The notes beneath the pieces were generated by a model that had not been told where the DNA came from, searched no databases, and saw nothing but the letters and a program-made list of their open reading frames with translations. This document shows, in pieces, positions 45,252 to 55,794 of a stretch of 64,000 nt of DNA. Position numbers and translations under genes: made by a program. How positions within the stretch are numbered: position 1 is the stretch's first letter; every line of letters begins with the position of its first letter. Origin of the DNA: Laccaria trichodermophora (lineage: Eukaryota > Basidiomycota > Agaricomycetes > Agaricales > Hydnangiaceae); assembly GCA_018417955.1 (NCBI GenBank), contig JACTVC010000007.1:1612001-1676000 (forward strand), given 5' to 3'.

Positions 45252-45460
45252 CCTCCAGAATTATTGCAAAACTTTCCACTATTGGAAAGTTTGGTCACCA
45301 AATTCAAATTTGAAGCGTTAAACTGGCCTATTGTGGGATCAATAAACTTGGTTTGCAATGCAGAGAAAAGGGGTCTGAAGTTGAGGAGAATTGGATTTGT
45401 CAGAAACATCAACACTGCTCTTCTCGATGGCCCTGTAATGGTGTCATTCATGGAACTGGA
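45215..45460 (-). pseudogene. Unknown gene fragment, inverted relative of 41,100-41,410
   Basis: Reads NDTITGPSRRAVLMFLTNP and ASNLNLVTKLSNSGKF. Better preserved than its relative but still a fragment. Family unknown. Confidence 0.45.
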
Positions 45461-45839
45461 AGAGTTGGATTTGGGTGTCTCTGTGGTGATAGATTGTTAC
45501 CAACAGGTGGAGGTAGACTGAGAAGGATTGAAAGTGTTCATCAATATGATTGCACCACACTTGTCAATGGATCATGTAAAGGGAGATTGGATTGTCAGAT
45601 GAAATAGACTGCTTTTCTGGGACATGAACTTTTTGTCACCTTACTGAGTGGGATCTGTACATCTTGATTTTATTTGAATAAGGGTGAACCCCACCTTTCC
45701 CAGGGAGCTTTTGCACACAAAAACAGATGCTACTGTTTGTCTGCAGGAGATGAGAAACTATGAGCATGCAATGGGAATATTTCAATATATAAAATAATCA
45801 AATACAAGGAATTCATAAGCATGAAACATGAGCTATGTG

Positions 45840-46400
45840 TATGATACATGAAAATGAGAAACATGCATGACAAATCGCATGTGTTTCATGCCATCACATT
45901 CTGCAGTTGGAAACTCTGCCTTGATAGCCAGCCTGCTTGGTTGTGAATAATGGATCTTCATGTTTCTTCTCTTCAAATGTGAACAATAAAACTGTTTCGA
46001 GGCAAGTCCTCCCATTAACTCTCCTGCTATGTGCTCATACAAGACCTCCTTCCATGGTCAGCCACTTTCCAGAGCCAGTTTGTCTGCACAATTTGTTTGG
46101 TCTGCATTGACATGGTTGTAGATGGATCAAAGTGGCTTTGATTTGATGAGCTTTCACTATGGACCATGCAACTGAGGCACCGAGGTATTGAGGTTGTGTT
46201 CATTGTATTGATTGGTTCACAGTGGTACAATGGGGGTTGGACAGCCAGTTCTGTTTAGCTATACCAGGTGTCAACCAGCCAGTCACCTGAGAACACCATT
46301 GGCCTGACTGAAAATTTTGAGAGACAGCGGTTGCATTTAGCCATACCAGGCATCTCTGAGCTCCAGATGGAGGGCACAAAGGAAAGATGATCATGTTTGT
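45840..46400 (-). pseudogene. Unknown minus-strand coding remnants
   Basis: Reading down from 46,394: NATAVSQNFQSGQWCSQV, then SIPRCLSCMVHSESSSNQSH, then TCLETVLLFTFEEKKHED and KQAGYQGRVSNCRM. The pieces lie in different frames but follow one another without large gaps. Not assigned. Confidence 0.35.
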
Positions 46401-46429
46401 TTATATTGTACCTTGACATCAATGACACT

Positions 46430-47285
46430 GCCACTCAACATTCTTTGAAATGGCCTTCAATGTAAAGTACAGCTTGCTGCTATTACCACCTGAGAAACTG
46501 GGATTCAATTCAGAAAGAAGGCAAATCTTGTATGGGTAAGTGTTTGTGTTTAATGAATTGCATTGATTTTGCTCAGATCACCCAGACCATCTGCACCACC
46601 TTCAATACATTCCCCAACAAAACCTTGAGTGGTCATGACTTCTACAAACAGATCAAACATGATAACAAGTCAGTAAGATAGTTGGGGCCAAGATGCAATA
46701 GGTAAGTATATCTTACTGCCTTTTGGCATCATCAAGGAGAAGGATCCTTGGTATGAATCTGTGGAATGCCTGGTATTTCTTTTCCTCATTTTGACAGACT
46801 TCCTCTAATTGTACAGCTAGATTTGCCAAACAGAAGAAAATGCAACACAGCTTTTGCCCTGCACCTGCAAAAGAGTTATATATTCTTCAGTACAATTCTC
46901 TAGCTGATCCCATACCCCATGCTAACATCAACAAGACACGCATTAATCATTGGGCCCAGGCAAATGACAACAACTTGACATGTGCATATTTTTACAGTTA
47001 TCATGACACATCTCAACAAGTCATTTATAGGTCCACTTTGCTGATCCTCAGTGTCCTCAATTCACAAATCTTGGATTCTCCTGACCAAGGAGGAAAGAGA
47101 AGTCAGGCACTGGTTAAAAAAGAGAAACACATCCAGGAAAAAACACAAGGCTACTTCCAAGAAGCGAAAACCAAAGCAGGAACTTCAACAAAGTGCGGCT
47201 GCACCATCAGATCTTTCCAACCCACAAAACTGTGATGATACTCTCAATTGGGATGCAGAGTGGCATCAAAGTATTAAGTAAGTCA
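46430..47285 (+). pseudogene. Unknown gene with a basic C-terminus
   Basis: Open frame 46,840-47,235 and an overlapping frame 47,051-47,281. The second ends KRNTSRKKHKATSKKRKPKQ then ...NCDDTLNWDAEWHQSIK, a strongly basic region with an acidic tail. A possible intron with donor GTAAGT at about 46,700 precedes it. I cannot name the family. Confidence 0.35.
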
Positions 47286-47633
47286 GACTAAAAATTTGAA
47301 CCATAGTGGTTATATAATCTCAATTGTACAACATGTATCAAATTGGTGAATCTATCTATCCATATTGCTGTTCGTACCTTTTACATCTTCTCTGGTAGAA
47401 ACCATCCTCAAAGCGCATCTCATAACTATCTGGTGGGACAACAATACCACAAAAAATGTTTGGGCATGGTGGCCTTGATGCCTTCCTATTGACTCACCAT
47501 ACTAAAACCCCATGTGTTGCAGGAATATCTTGTTAAAGTCTGTATCATTGATTGTGTACTCTTTGTAATTTCCTGGTATGACATAAGCAAAAATAGGTAA
47601 GGGCTGTACCTTTTTTAAAAAATATCAAGGGGT

Positions 47634-47641
47634 AGATAACC
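47634..47641 (+). repeat. 8-bp target site duplication, left (element 1)
   Basis: agataacc, repeated exactly and in the same orientation at 49,066-49,073 on the other side of the element. Confidence 0.8.
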
Positions 47642-49065
47642 GAGGTCTTTACTCTCCCCCAGTAATTCCGCCCGGAATCCCACCTCAGTCCCGGAATTCT
47701 GCAGGACTATTCACAGAATTTGGCATTCTGCTGGACTGTGCCCGGAATATACACGGAATTCACTTTTCTTATTTTTGTCTTATTATTCCGTGTCCAGTCC
47801 GACATGATTCCACTGGACTGACAAGAATTCCGTGTTTGATCCTCACATGAGATCACATGCACGTGAGATATACATGTGATCTCACATGGGAGTACAAATG
47901 TGATGCCATTGTCACAATGTGTGACATGGCTCTCTCTCCACAAACCACCACCACCAACACACAACAACAGCGAACGGCGACGACCGCCCACAACAACCAC
48001 CTATAGAAACAACCGACGACCACCTATGAACGCGAACGGCGACGAACGCCCACAACAACCACCCACCACCACGAACAGACAACAGCGAACGGCACGAACA
48101 AACGGCACAAGCACCCACACCACCCTCCCATCTGTCCTCACCAACGACAAGCGAGGGCCCGCCACATCAACGAATGCCAACGACGACATGCAGGGCCCAC
48201 CACGTCAACGAACACCAACGATGACACGCAGGGCCACGTCGACGGACTGCCACCATGTCAATGGACCACCACCACATCAACGACGACGACATCAACACCA
48301 ATGGATGACAACGACGACACCAACGGACGACGACGCCAACGAACGACAACAACGGCGACGCCAACGAACGATGCCAACAGACAACGACGACACTAATGGA
48401 TGGCCACGTCAACAACGAACGCGTCCCGCTCCACCACGTACACACGGCGAGAGTGCTCATGACGATGAGTGGCCATGATGGTGAGTATTTCTCCTTCCCC
48501 CTTCCTTTTCCCTTCCCCCTTCCTCCTTTCCTTTTCCCTTTCCCCTTCCCTGTCCCTCCCCATTTCCATGCACCCCTTTCCTTCCTCCTCTCCCCTTCCT
48601 GCCTGTCCCTACCCCCTTCCCCCTTACTTTTGCCTGTCCCTACCCCCTTCCCCCTTCCCTGTTCATCCCTTCCTCCACCCCATTTCTTCCTGCCCCCCTC
48701 CTCCCCCCTTCCTTTAACTTAGTATATTGTAAAATAACTTTTGTGTATTACTTCAATATATTAAATTTTTAATCTATATAACTATTCTAAGAAAGTGTGA
48801 GGATCATAGAACAGAATATAATAATAAATTGACTGAGTACATTATATCATAAATTTGATAGGCATAAAGTCACATGACTTTCAGAATAGGTCACATGATG
48901 TCTAAATAGAGTTGCAGAACTGCTCTCCTACTCTATTCCCATTTGATTCCAGTGGGAATCCAGTAGGAATCCCCATATTCCCCCAGGACTGCAGCTGGAA
49001 TGCTGGACTTTACCTGGACTACAGTGGGATTCCGGTGGGAATACATGGGGGAGAGTTAAGTACAG
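47642..49065. mobile_element. GGAATCC-repeat modular element 1, complete
   Basis: Flanked by exact 8-bp duplications (agataacc). Left end gaggtctttactctccccc; right end, reverse complemented, ctgtacttaactctccccc. Modules in order: subterminal ggaatcc/gtccngg repeats (47,655-47,830), a CpG-rich core of caacgacgacc and caccaccacc words (47,930-48,475), a polypyrimidine tract (48,487-48,716), an AT-rich spacer (48,717-48,905), and the right subterminal repeats (48,935-49,050). The same modules in the same order form the element at 52,687-54,232, with sequence similarity in the AT-rich spacer (aattgactgagtac against gattgactgactgc). No transposase is encoded; the 200-codon ORF in the core is low complexity. 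The 8-bp duplication fits a hAT- or KDZ-type transposase acting in trans. Confidence 0.85.
48487..48716 (+). repeat. Polypyrimidine tract, element 1
   Basis: Some 230 bases almost entirely C and T on this strand (cccttccccttcctcc and the like), with only scattered purines. Such mirror-like purine/pyrimidine DNA can form triplex structures. ORFs 48,396-48,722 and 48,469-48,717 are low-complexity by-products. Confidence 0.9.
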
Positions 49066-49084
49066 AGATAACCCTGGCTGGCAT

Positions 49085-49700
49085 GTGGCAACAGTGCCAC
49101 TCTGCAGCCCTTATTGTTGGGGACTGCTTTATCAAGAAAAGTTCTGTTTTTTGAAGGGGGTCAATCATGACCTCAATAAGTCAGGTATCTACAAGAAAAG
49201 AAGACTCATGATCTTGCTGCATGACCTGGACTTACAAGTCAGCTGTCATATACTGTTCAGTTTCTTAGCTATCACGCAACAGGAGAAGGACTCATGCAGT
49301 ACTTTGAAAATCCCACAGTGAGGTACTCTTGTCTTTCAGCTATGGAAAACATCTCTTTGACCACAAGATTGCCTAGGGTGGGCCTCCACTCCACAATGCC
49401 AAGACATAACCCCTGAGAATAACCTGCCAGTCAGTGGGCAAAGTAGCATTCAAATGATTCGTTAACTCACAGCTCCAGTCACATTTGCATTTGGCACTTC
49501 TGATAGTATATCAGACTGGTCAGGCAATGGGATCCATACCCAGACATGGTCAGCATCTCTGACATGTGTCTCTGGGCTGCCTGCAAGGAGGATGAATCAC
49601 ACATGCCCATGCTGATATCACATCAGGTCAGTTGAAATAATTGACTGAGCTGACATGATATGGTACTTGCAGAGCTCCAGATGTTGGAGAAGACAGGCTG
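49085..49700. other. Spacer after element 1
   Basis: An unassigned plus-strand ORF (49,085-49,321; DLNKSGIYKKRRLMILLHDL) is the only open frame of note. No repeat family is seen. Confidence 0.35.
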
Positions 49701-49849
49701 CAAAATGGACTAAGAAGAGAAGAGTGGGGTATGATGGAATTTGGACATACAATAGCAGAACAAATTTTTGTCTTTGAGGAGGTAACCAACTGTTTTGGTT
49801 GCTAATGGTAAAAGGGGTTTACCAAAGGAGTCACTCACTTTTGAGAATG

Positions 49850-51083
49850 ACAGTTCACCCATCTCAAACAAGTACCCATTGACTAGATAAGGCATGGGCC
49901 AATCTGAATCTGCCAGCTACTCATATGTTTAGCTAGATGGGAAAATGAATGTAGTATGTACTAAATTGGGTTCTCCATAGTCTTAAGGGGCAGATTCCTC
50001 CTCAGGCTAGAAAAAAAGGTCTGCCAAATTGACCACAAATAAATTAAAGTTCCTATGCCTTCAATACATGGCCATTTGTGGCTATTCCCCATCCCTGTCT
50101 TTGTCTGCAATAAAATTAAGCAACAGCTTAAGAACAATATGAAGATCATACTGACCAAGTCAGTCTCATGAAATCCAGCAGTCTCAGAACTGCCATGATA
50201 AGAAAAATCCATGGTTTGAGAATTCCACAGGACCACAAGTGGATCTAAGTAATAAAGCTGATTTAAGTTGTCATCAAATGCTATCCCTGCCATGGCCTGA
50301 GGGATGGATTTGGGGCTGTAGGACAATGTCTCCTGGAATTGGAGTGACTCAGACTGCTGTGGAACTGCCCAAAGGTGGCCTGAGGAATGGATTCTGGGCT
50401 GTAAGCCAATGTCTCTTGGAATTGGAGTGGATCGTACTGTTGGAACTGCCCAAAGATCTCATGAAGCTGTTGTATTTCATTTGGTGAGATTGGGTCAGAG
50501 TCCATCCCATGTACATCCATAGATAACCATACCACAAGTGTGTTTTCAGCTGCTTGAATTTTCATTTTGTATGTACCAAGGTGAAAGTGGCCCCCTGCTT
50601 CTGGAGGGTGGTCTCTTTGAACTGTCCAGGCAATCACATATTGGTGGTTGATGCTCTTTATGCATTACCCTACAATATGTATATATAAGAAGAAAATGTT
50701 CTTGCTCAAAGAATGTAGATCACCTGCATAGTTTTGTTCCACTACTCCTGAAGGTGGGGTCAACTCAGCATCCTGAAAGGAAAACTCAAAGTGTCCTATC
50801 TGAATGGTGTAGGCACCAGAACCAGATACACATGGTTCTTTGCTTCCTGTGAATTCATTGGCTGCTCCCTCTGATGCATTCATTCATGCAATGTTGATCT
50901 TTTCAAAAAAAAATCATCAAAGTCTCCAACAACTTCATATGGCAGAATGCCAAAACACAAGTTCCACATGAGTGCAAATGCTGAACTTGCCCTGCAGTTC
51001 ATATTATGAACTGTTAACACAGAGTGTAACAATACACCTGTAAAAATGCGAATTTTAGTGAATTCTCCTATAAAACCTTCCAT
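49850..51083 (-). pseudogene. Unknown gene family, copy 1 (tandem-duplicated segment)
   Basis: Starts at 51,083 with MEGFIGEFTKIRIFTGVLL, followed by RASSAFALMWNLCFG and YEVVGDFDDFF. A stop then a frame continues as NEFTGSKEPCVSGSGAYTIQ and AELTPPSGVVEQNYAG (50,720-50,883). After an intron, QRDHPPEAGGHFHLGTYKM and SMDVHGMDSDPISPNEIQQL follow (50,480-50,630), then a 66-bp-type tandem duplication of the segment reading QFQETLAYSPESIPQA (50,280-50,450), then DDNLNQLYYLDPLVVLW (50,200-50,280). Reads as a 350-400 residue protein of unknown family. A diverged fragment of the same start lies at 55,420-55,535. Confidence 0.5.
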
Positions 51084-51089
51084 GGTTGA

Positions 51090-52180
51090 ATACAGTCACT
51101 TTAATTACAAGGATCATTAGACAATCAAAGTCTACATCCAAGAAATGTGCATATCTTAAGACAGTAGGAATTGGGGTTGGCACATGATTGGGCCACTTCA
51201 ATATACTCAAAGTCTAGTAGAATGACTACACTACCACAAAATAGTACACTACAAGGTGTTCTAGAGTAAAACACCTCAGCACAGGGTGTTGGAGTTTACA
51301 CCAAGCCAGGGTCTCATCTTACTATGGATTAAAAGATATTAATTCAAAGAGAGAATATGTGAGTATGAAACTCAACATGTACCCAACACAAGAAGTCATT
51401 CAGTCACATGTTAAGTGGGGATCTCTAAGCTTTATAAGGTTATCTCGTTAGCCAGTAAGAGAGCTCGCTACTACTTCTGAGGAATCCAAGTGAGTGTGCT
51501 TGAAGAGTCTTTAAGACTAGTTTTGGATTGAATTAGAGGCATAATAAAAGCTCAAGGGAATTACAAAAGTCTACAAAAGCACTATTTCCTTTTCATTTCT
51601 TTGTATAAAGTCAGAGTGCAATCCCAGAACCCTGAGATAGTCCCAACAAAAGCTGTTTCCCTTTGAAGACTATTAAGTTTTGAATTCTATACTTGTAGCC
51701 ACACATAAAAATAATACCATTTGTACCAAAAGGTCTACTAGACTTGGACAAGTGTTATAAAATACACAAAACAGTTCCCTGAACTTCTACTTTAAGTTCT
51801 AACAAAACAAATGTGGTAATTCCATTCCCCATATCAACCCAAACTCGAAGCACTGAGCACATACCTGTGGTGATAAGTGTTTAAGGTGTTAGTGTGTGTG
51901 TGTGTGTTGTTTACATGTTCATGCATCTTGTCAGTGTGTCCTATTGCACTTTCCTCACTCCTGTGTGACATGGACTTCTCACAGTTTCATCACTCAAGTT
52001 GTGGCATGTCATATTCTTCACCCAATCAAACTTGGGAGCACTTTGTGATCCTGCAGAGAATCTGATTTGAACCAGAGAACCTGTGTCCTCCATCTGTACC
52101 AATTATTTTAGTAATGTAAAAAGCATTGAAAAGAACCCATACCCTTGCATTCCTCAGGTTGAAGACACATTCTTGGACAC
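51090..52180. other. AT-rich spacer, no gene recognised
   Basis: Upstream of the 49.85-51.08 kb gene. The tract at 51,215-51,295 (ctctagagtaaa-like word gttctagagtaaaacac) resembles 55,705-55,755, which also lies upstream of the related fragment, so the similarity between the two loci extends into the 5' flank. A short GT microsatellite is at 51,892-51,908. Confidence 0.4.
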
Positions 52181-52186
52181 TACAAT

Positions 52187-52262
52187 ATGGTCCATATGGA
52201 ATCCATGGATTGGAGGTGGAGTCCACCTATTCCATATGGAACATATTGGGGAGTGTAAAGTA
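52187..52262 (+). mobile_element. End fragment of the GGAATCC element family
   Basis: ccatatggaatccatgg and ttccatatggaa palindromes followed by the terminus ggggagtgtaaagtactg. Reverse complemented, cagtactttacactcccc matches the right ends of the complete elements. Only the right end is present. Confidence 0.65.
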
Positions 52263-52299
52263 CTGTTAACAATAAACACCTTTCTCTACCTTTTCTAAA

Positions 52300-52620
52300 C
52301 TCTTTAATGGAATCAAGGCTGTTCCTGTATTGCCCCAGTGTACCATTGAAAAGGCATGCATCCAAACTGAGGTTGACAGTGATTGATGATTCCTTGAAGA
52401 TTTTGTGAATATTTTTTTTGTGAAGTCCACTGCCAAGGAGGGTCACAACTTCACTGGTGTCCACATCACTATTATCTGTCAACTTGGTAGGGACCTATCT
52501 CCAGACAACATAAACCTGGACTTGTACACCAACAAAAAATCCAGAGTACCATATATTTTTGTTAGCCCTCCTTCACAAGTAAAAAAAAAACATTACAGAA
52601 ACTAACAGCCTAGTATGATG
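52300..52620 (+). other. Unassigned plus-strand ORF
   Basis: Open from 52,405 to 52,605, reading KEGHNFTGVHITIICQLGRD. It stands alone between two element insertions and may be a relic exon. No family recognised. Confidence 0.3.
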
Positions 52621-52678
52621 AAATGAAAACCAAACTTCCAGACACATCCAGGAAAGATTCTACTCATGAAGGTTTCAA

Positions 52679-52686
52679 CAAAAAGG
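52679..52686 (+). repeat. 8-bp target site duplication, left (element 2)
   Basis: caaaaagg, repeated exactly and in the same orientation at 54,233-54,240. Confidence 0.8.
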
Positions 52687-54232
52687 GAGGTCTTTATTGT
52701 CCTCCACTGATTCCTGCCAGAATCCGGCGGAATCCGTGGAATTCCTGGAATTCTGGAGGAATCAAATTTGGCAGAGGGCCCTGCCAAATTGATCAAACAA
52801 TTCCGCGGAATTTTGAATGGAATTCAAATTCCGCCGGAATGAATTCCGGTGATCAACTGGAAGGAATAGGCATGGAACGAGACGGAACGGACAAACGCCG
52901 ACGCTTGATTTGGGCATCAGAAACAAACAACCCACTCTCTCATCTCAACCACCACCATCGTCGACGACGCCCACCCATCGCCACGTCACCACCATCACCT
53001 GTGGTCACCACCACCCACAACGCTCGTCAACTGGCAACCACGACCACCAAACACGGGAACGCCACATCACCGATGCCACGTCGCTGATAGCGACGTGGCA
53101 ACCAAACGACGAACGACGACGTTGTCGTCGTTCGTCATCATTCAAAGGTGAGTCCCCCCCTCCTCCATCCCAACCCACCCCACTAACACTCACCAAAACG
53201 CGACCCAACGACAACCCAACGACGACGCGACACAACAACGCGACGACGCGACACGACGGCGACCAATACAACAACCACAACACCACACAACGGCGACGCG
53301 ACAACGACAACGCAACGACGACCATGCCCACAACAAGGGACGGACAGCACGTCAGCACCCCACCACGTCAACGGAGGGCCACGCGAACAGACGACCCACG
53401 CACGACCACGTCAACGGAGGGCCACGCGAACAGACGACCCACGCACGACCACGTCAATGGACTGCCACCACATCAACAGACGACGCCCACGTCAACGGAC
53501 AACGACAGCGACATCAGCGGAAAACGACCACATAAGCGGACGACGACGACGACGTCCCCCCTCCATCAGTCCCCACCACTCCATCCACCCTCCCTCTCTT
53601 CCCTCCCTCCCTCCTTCCCTCCCTCCATCCTTCTTCCCTCCCTCTGTCCCTCTTCCCTCCCTCCATGCCCCCTCTCTCTCCATTCCCCCCCCTCTTTCCC
53701 TCCCTCCCCCCTCCCTCCTCCACCACTCCCTCCCCTCTCCATCACTCCCCACCACCTCTCCCCATCACTCCCTCTCCCATCACCCCTCTCTCCTTCACCC
53801 CTCTCCCCCTCCCCTCCATCCCTCCCCCCTCCCTTTAACACTCTATGTAGTAAGATAATTTTGTAGTAGAATAATCTCATGTAATTCTAGTGAATACACC
53901 TGAATTATTTATGTTCAAATTTGAATATCATAAGCAATTCCTAAGTTTAAGTTATCAGTATAGAATAGAATAATAGATTGACTGACTGCATTACACAAGT
54001 AATTCAGGAGGTCTTGATAAGTGCAGATTAAGTCATATGACATCTAGCTAAAGTGGAATTGTAGGGGGAATCGAGAAGTATAGATTTGTACTGAAATTTC
54101 TGTCTATTCCAGTCGGATTCCTGTCAATTCCGGCTGGAATCCACGGAATTGCGCAGAATTCCACAGAATTCCAGGATTCCGGCCGGAATCCACGGAATCC
54201 GGTAGGAATCAGTGGAGGAATGGAAAGTATTG
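52687..54232. mobile_element. GGAATCC-repeat modular element 2, complete
   Basis: Starts gaggtctttattgtcctcc immediately after the left 8-bp duplication and ends, reverse complemented, caatactttccattcctcc immediately before the right one. Modules in order: subterminal ggaatccg(c/t)gg repeats (52,710-52,860), a very CpG-rich core of cgacgac and caacgcgac words (52,900-53,560) including a 42-bp exact tandem repeat (ggagggccacgcgaacagac unit, 53,372-53,455), a polypyrimidine tract (53,565-53,833), an AT-rich spacer (53,834-54,050) and right subterminal repeats (54,105-54,215). It encodes no transposase. The 318-codon ORF spanning core and tract is compositional. Confidence 0.87.
53565..53833 (+). 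repeat. Polypyrimidine tract, element 2
   Basis: About 270 bases of ccctccctccctt-type sequence with few purines, in the same place in the element as the tract of element 1 and followed by the related ctttaac...agtaagataa junction. Confidence 0.9.
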
Positions 54233-54384
54233 CAAAAAGGTAGAAAAAGTCCACACATATGGATATGCTCTTTTGAAGTTATCCAGGGGCCATGCTTTCC
54301 AGTTACATCTAGAAAACATTGAAACACTCCTTGTGGACCCCTTTTTTCCAACTAATAAACAGGCAATCCAACCTGCTTTACCAC

Positions 54385-55300
54385 AAAGAAAGAGTCAGCC
54401 AACTACATATACAACATAGTTGCAGCTTATGGTTGCCTGTTTTGATGCCATCAAAATTGTTGTGGAATATATGGAAAAGCACCAGCATGACACAGTCTCT
54501 GTTGACATTCTGGACCATCCTTCTGTCACAGGATCTCTTTTCTGGTCATTATCTTCCAAATACAGACTCTCAAAGTGTGCCTGGAGAACAGTGGCCATCA
54601 GGTCAAGGTCCAAAACACTCTGAGACAGTGGCAACCTTGAAAAAATTCTGTCAGGATTCCAATGTCCTAATGCAGGTCCATGCTATTGAGGCCAAGATCT
54701 CTAAATGGCAGTTGATGTTGGAGAATCAAACCAAGAAAGGCAGATCACAATTGTCCAAAGAGATCTCATCCATGATCAAGCAACTGAAGATTGACTTGGA
54801 TACACAATGTCAAAGTCAACACTTCTTTCTAAACCTGGAGGAAATGTCCTTCAAAGGGACCCTTCATTGTGAAGCCTGTCTTGCAAGTCTACTACCTTCC
54901 TTCACTGAACCCTTCCTGGCCAACAGCAATGAGTACAAGGGGATGGATGTGTCAAAGTTACAAGTAGAATATCCTTGTTTTATCTCTTTCTGTCCTCTAA
55001 TGTACTCATTTATAGGATTACAGGCAGGTGATTGCAGTCTTGAAACAATGTTGCCCATGTTGTGCAGCATTCCTGCAGTTATTACTTAAAGGGCACAAAG
55101 AAAATTTTGTGGTATGTTGAAACCACAGAATGATTTTCCCTTGTTCTCTACCACCATGGACTCCAAGCAACATCATGGAGATGATGACCACCATGTTTGG
55201 AGGGCTGTTGCTGTGAGATCTTGTGGCCTTGAAAAAGCAAAGGAGCAGGGTAGCTTTCAGAGATTCATGCCAGTCTGGCTCAGACACCTTATCAATTGAG
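54385..55300 (+). pseudogene. Deaminase-like (OTT_1508-type) gene, broken
   Basis: Coding stretches: MVACFDAIKIVVEYMEKHQH and SVDILDHPSVTG (54,425-54,530), then, in another frame, LKKFCQDSNVLMQVHAIEAK and SFKGTLHCEACLASLLPSF (54,640-54,963). A 52-nt intron (54,964-55,015) leads to YRQVIAVLKQCCPCCAAFLQ, then FPCSLPPWTPSNIMEMMTTM. The pair HCEA and CCPCC has the layout of the zinc site of nucleic-acid deaminases, and the H-x-E ... VGVSK-x-CCP-x-C pattern is that of the agaricomycete OTT_1508-like family. In-frame TGA codons at 55,118-55,120 and 55,214-55,216 and a frame change near 54,630 break it. Substrate is unknown even in the family. Confidence 0.65.
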
Positions 55301-55419
55301 AGTGATGAGGGTCAATGTATGACCCTCAGCCAGAGCTTCTCTGATTCCCCATAGTGTGGTTCATTGGATGGTTGCTCATTGGTTTTGTTTTCAGAAAACT
55401 CAAACATTTTAGTTAGGTT

Positions 55420-55540
55420 TGAGTGCCCCTGCGAGGTTGAAGGAATGATTATCATGTGACATTGATACAGATGAAACCATTTCACCTGTATAAAATTCAA
55501 TTTTAATGATTTTACCAATAAAAGGTCATCTCTAAGAAAT
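55420..55540 (-). pseudogene. Unknown gene family, fragment of copy 2
   Basis: Minus strand reads FIGKIIKIEFYTGEMVSSVS followed by NLAGAL, matching FIGEFTKIRIFTGVLLHSVL ... SAFAL of the gene at 49.85-51.08 kb. Only the start is preserved; the rest is replaced by the convergent deaminase-like pseudogene. Confidence 0.5.
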
Positions 55541-55794
55541 ACACTATGTACAATTGCAAAAATACACAGAGTCAATGAGCATACCCAGCTCAGTTGACTA
55601 AAAGTGCAAATGCATGGAATGTGAAAATAGAACAAAGGCTTTGGAACTGGCAGCAGTATGTGTCATGACATTATACTTGGATCCTGTCTAAGATTCACCT
55701 ACCATGAAATAGAGCACAAAGAGGCTCTAGAGTAAACATCCAATGCAGGGAGAAGAATTGCATTACTACTAAGGGTTTAGAAGTACCTTGGATT

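Noticed and set aside
47876..48478. 200-codon open frame in element 1
   Set aside because: Same reason: caacgacgacc repeats keep all frames open. No domain.
52910..53866. 318-codon open frame across element 2
   Set aside because: It spans the CpG-rich core and polypyrimidine tract, the peptide is low complexity (Thr/Arg/Asn then Pro/Ser), and several other frames are open too. Composition explains it.
53005..53880. Minus-strand Gly/Glu-rich and Val-rich ORFs
   Set aside because: Complement of the polypyrimidine tract and core; no protein-like conservation.
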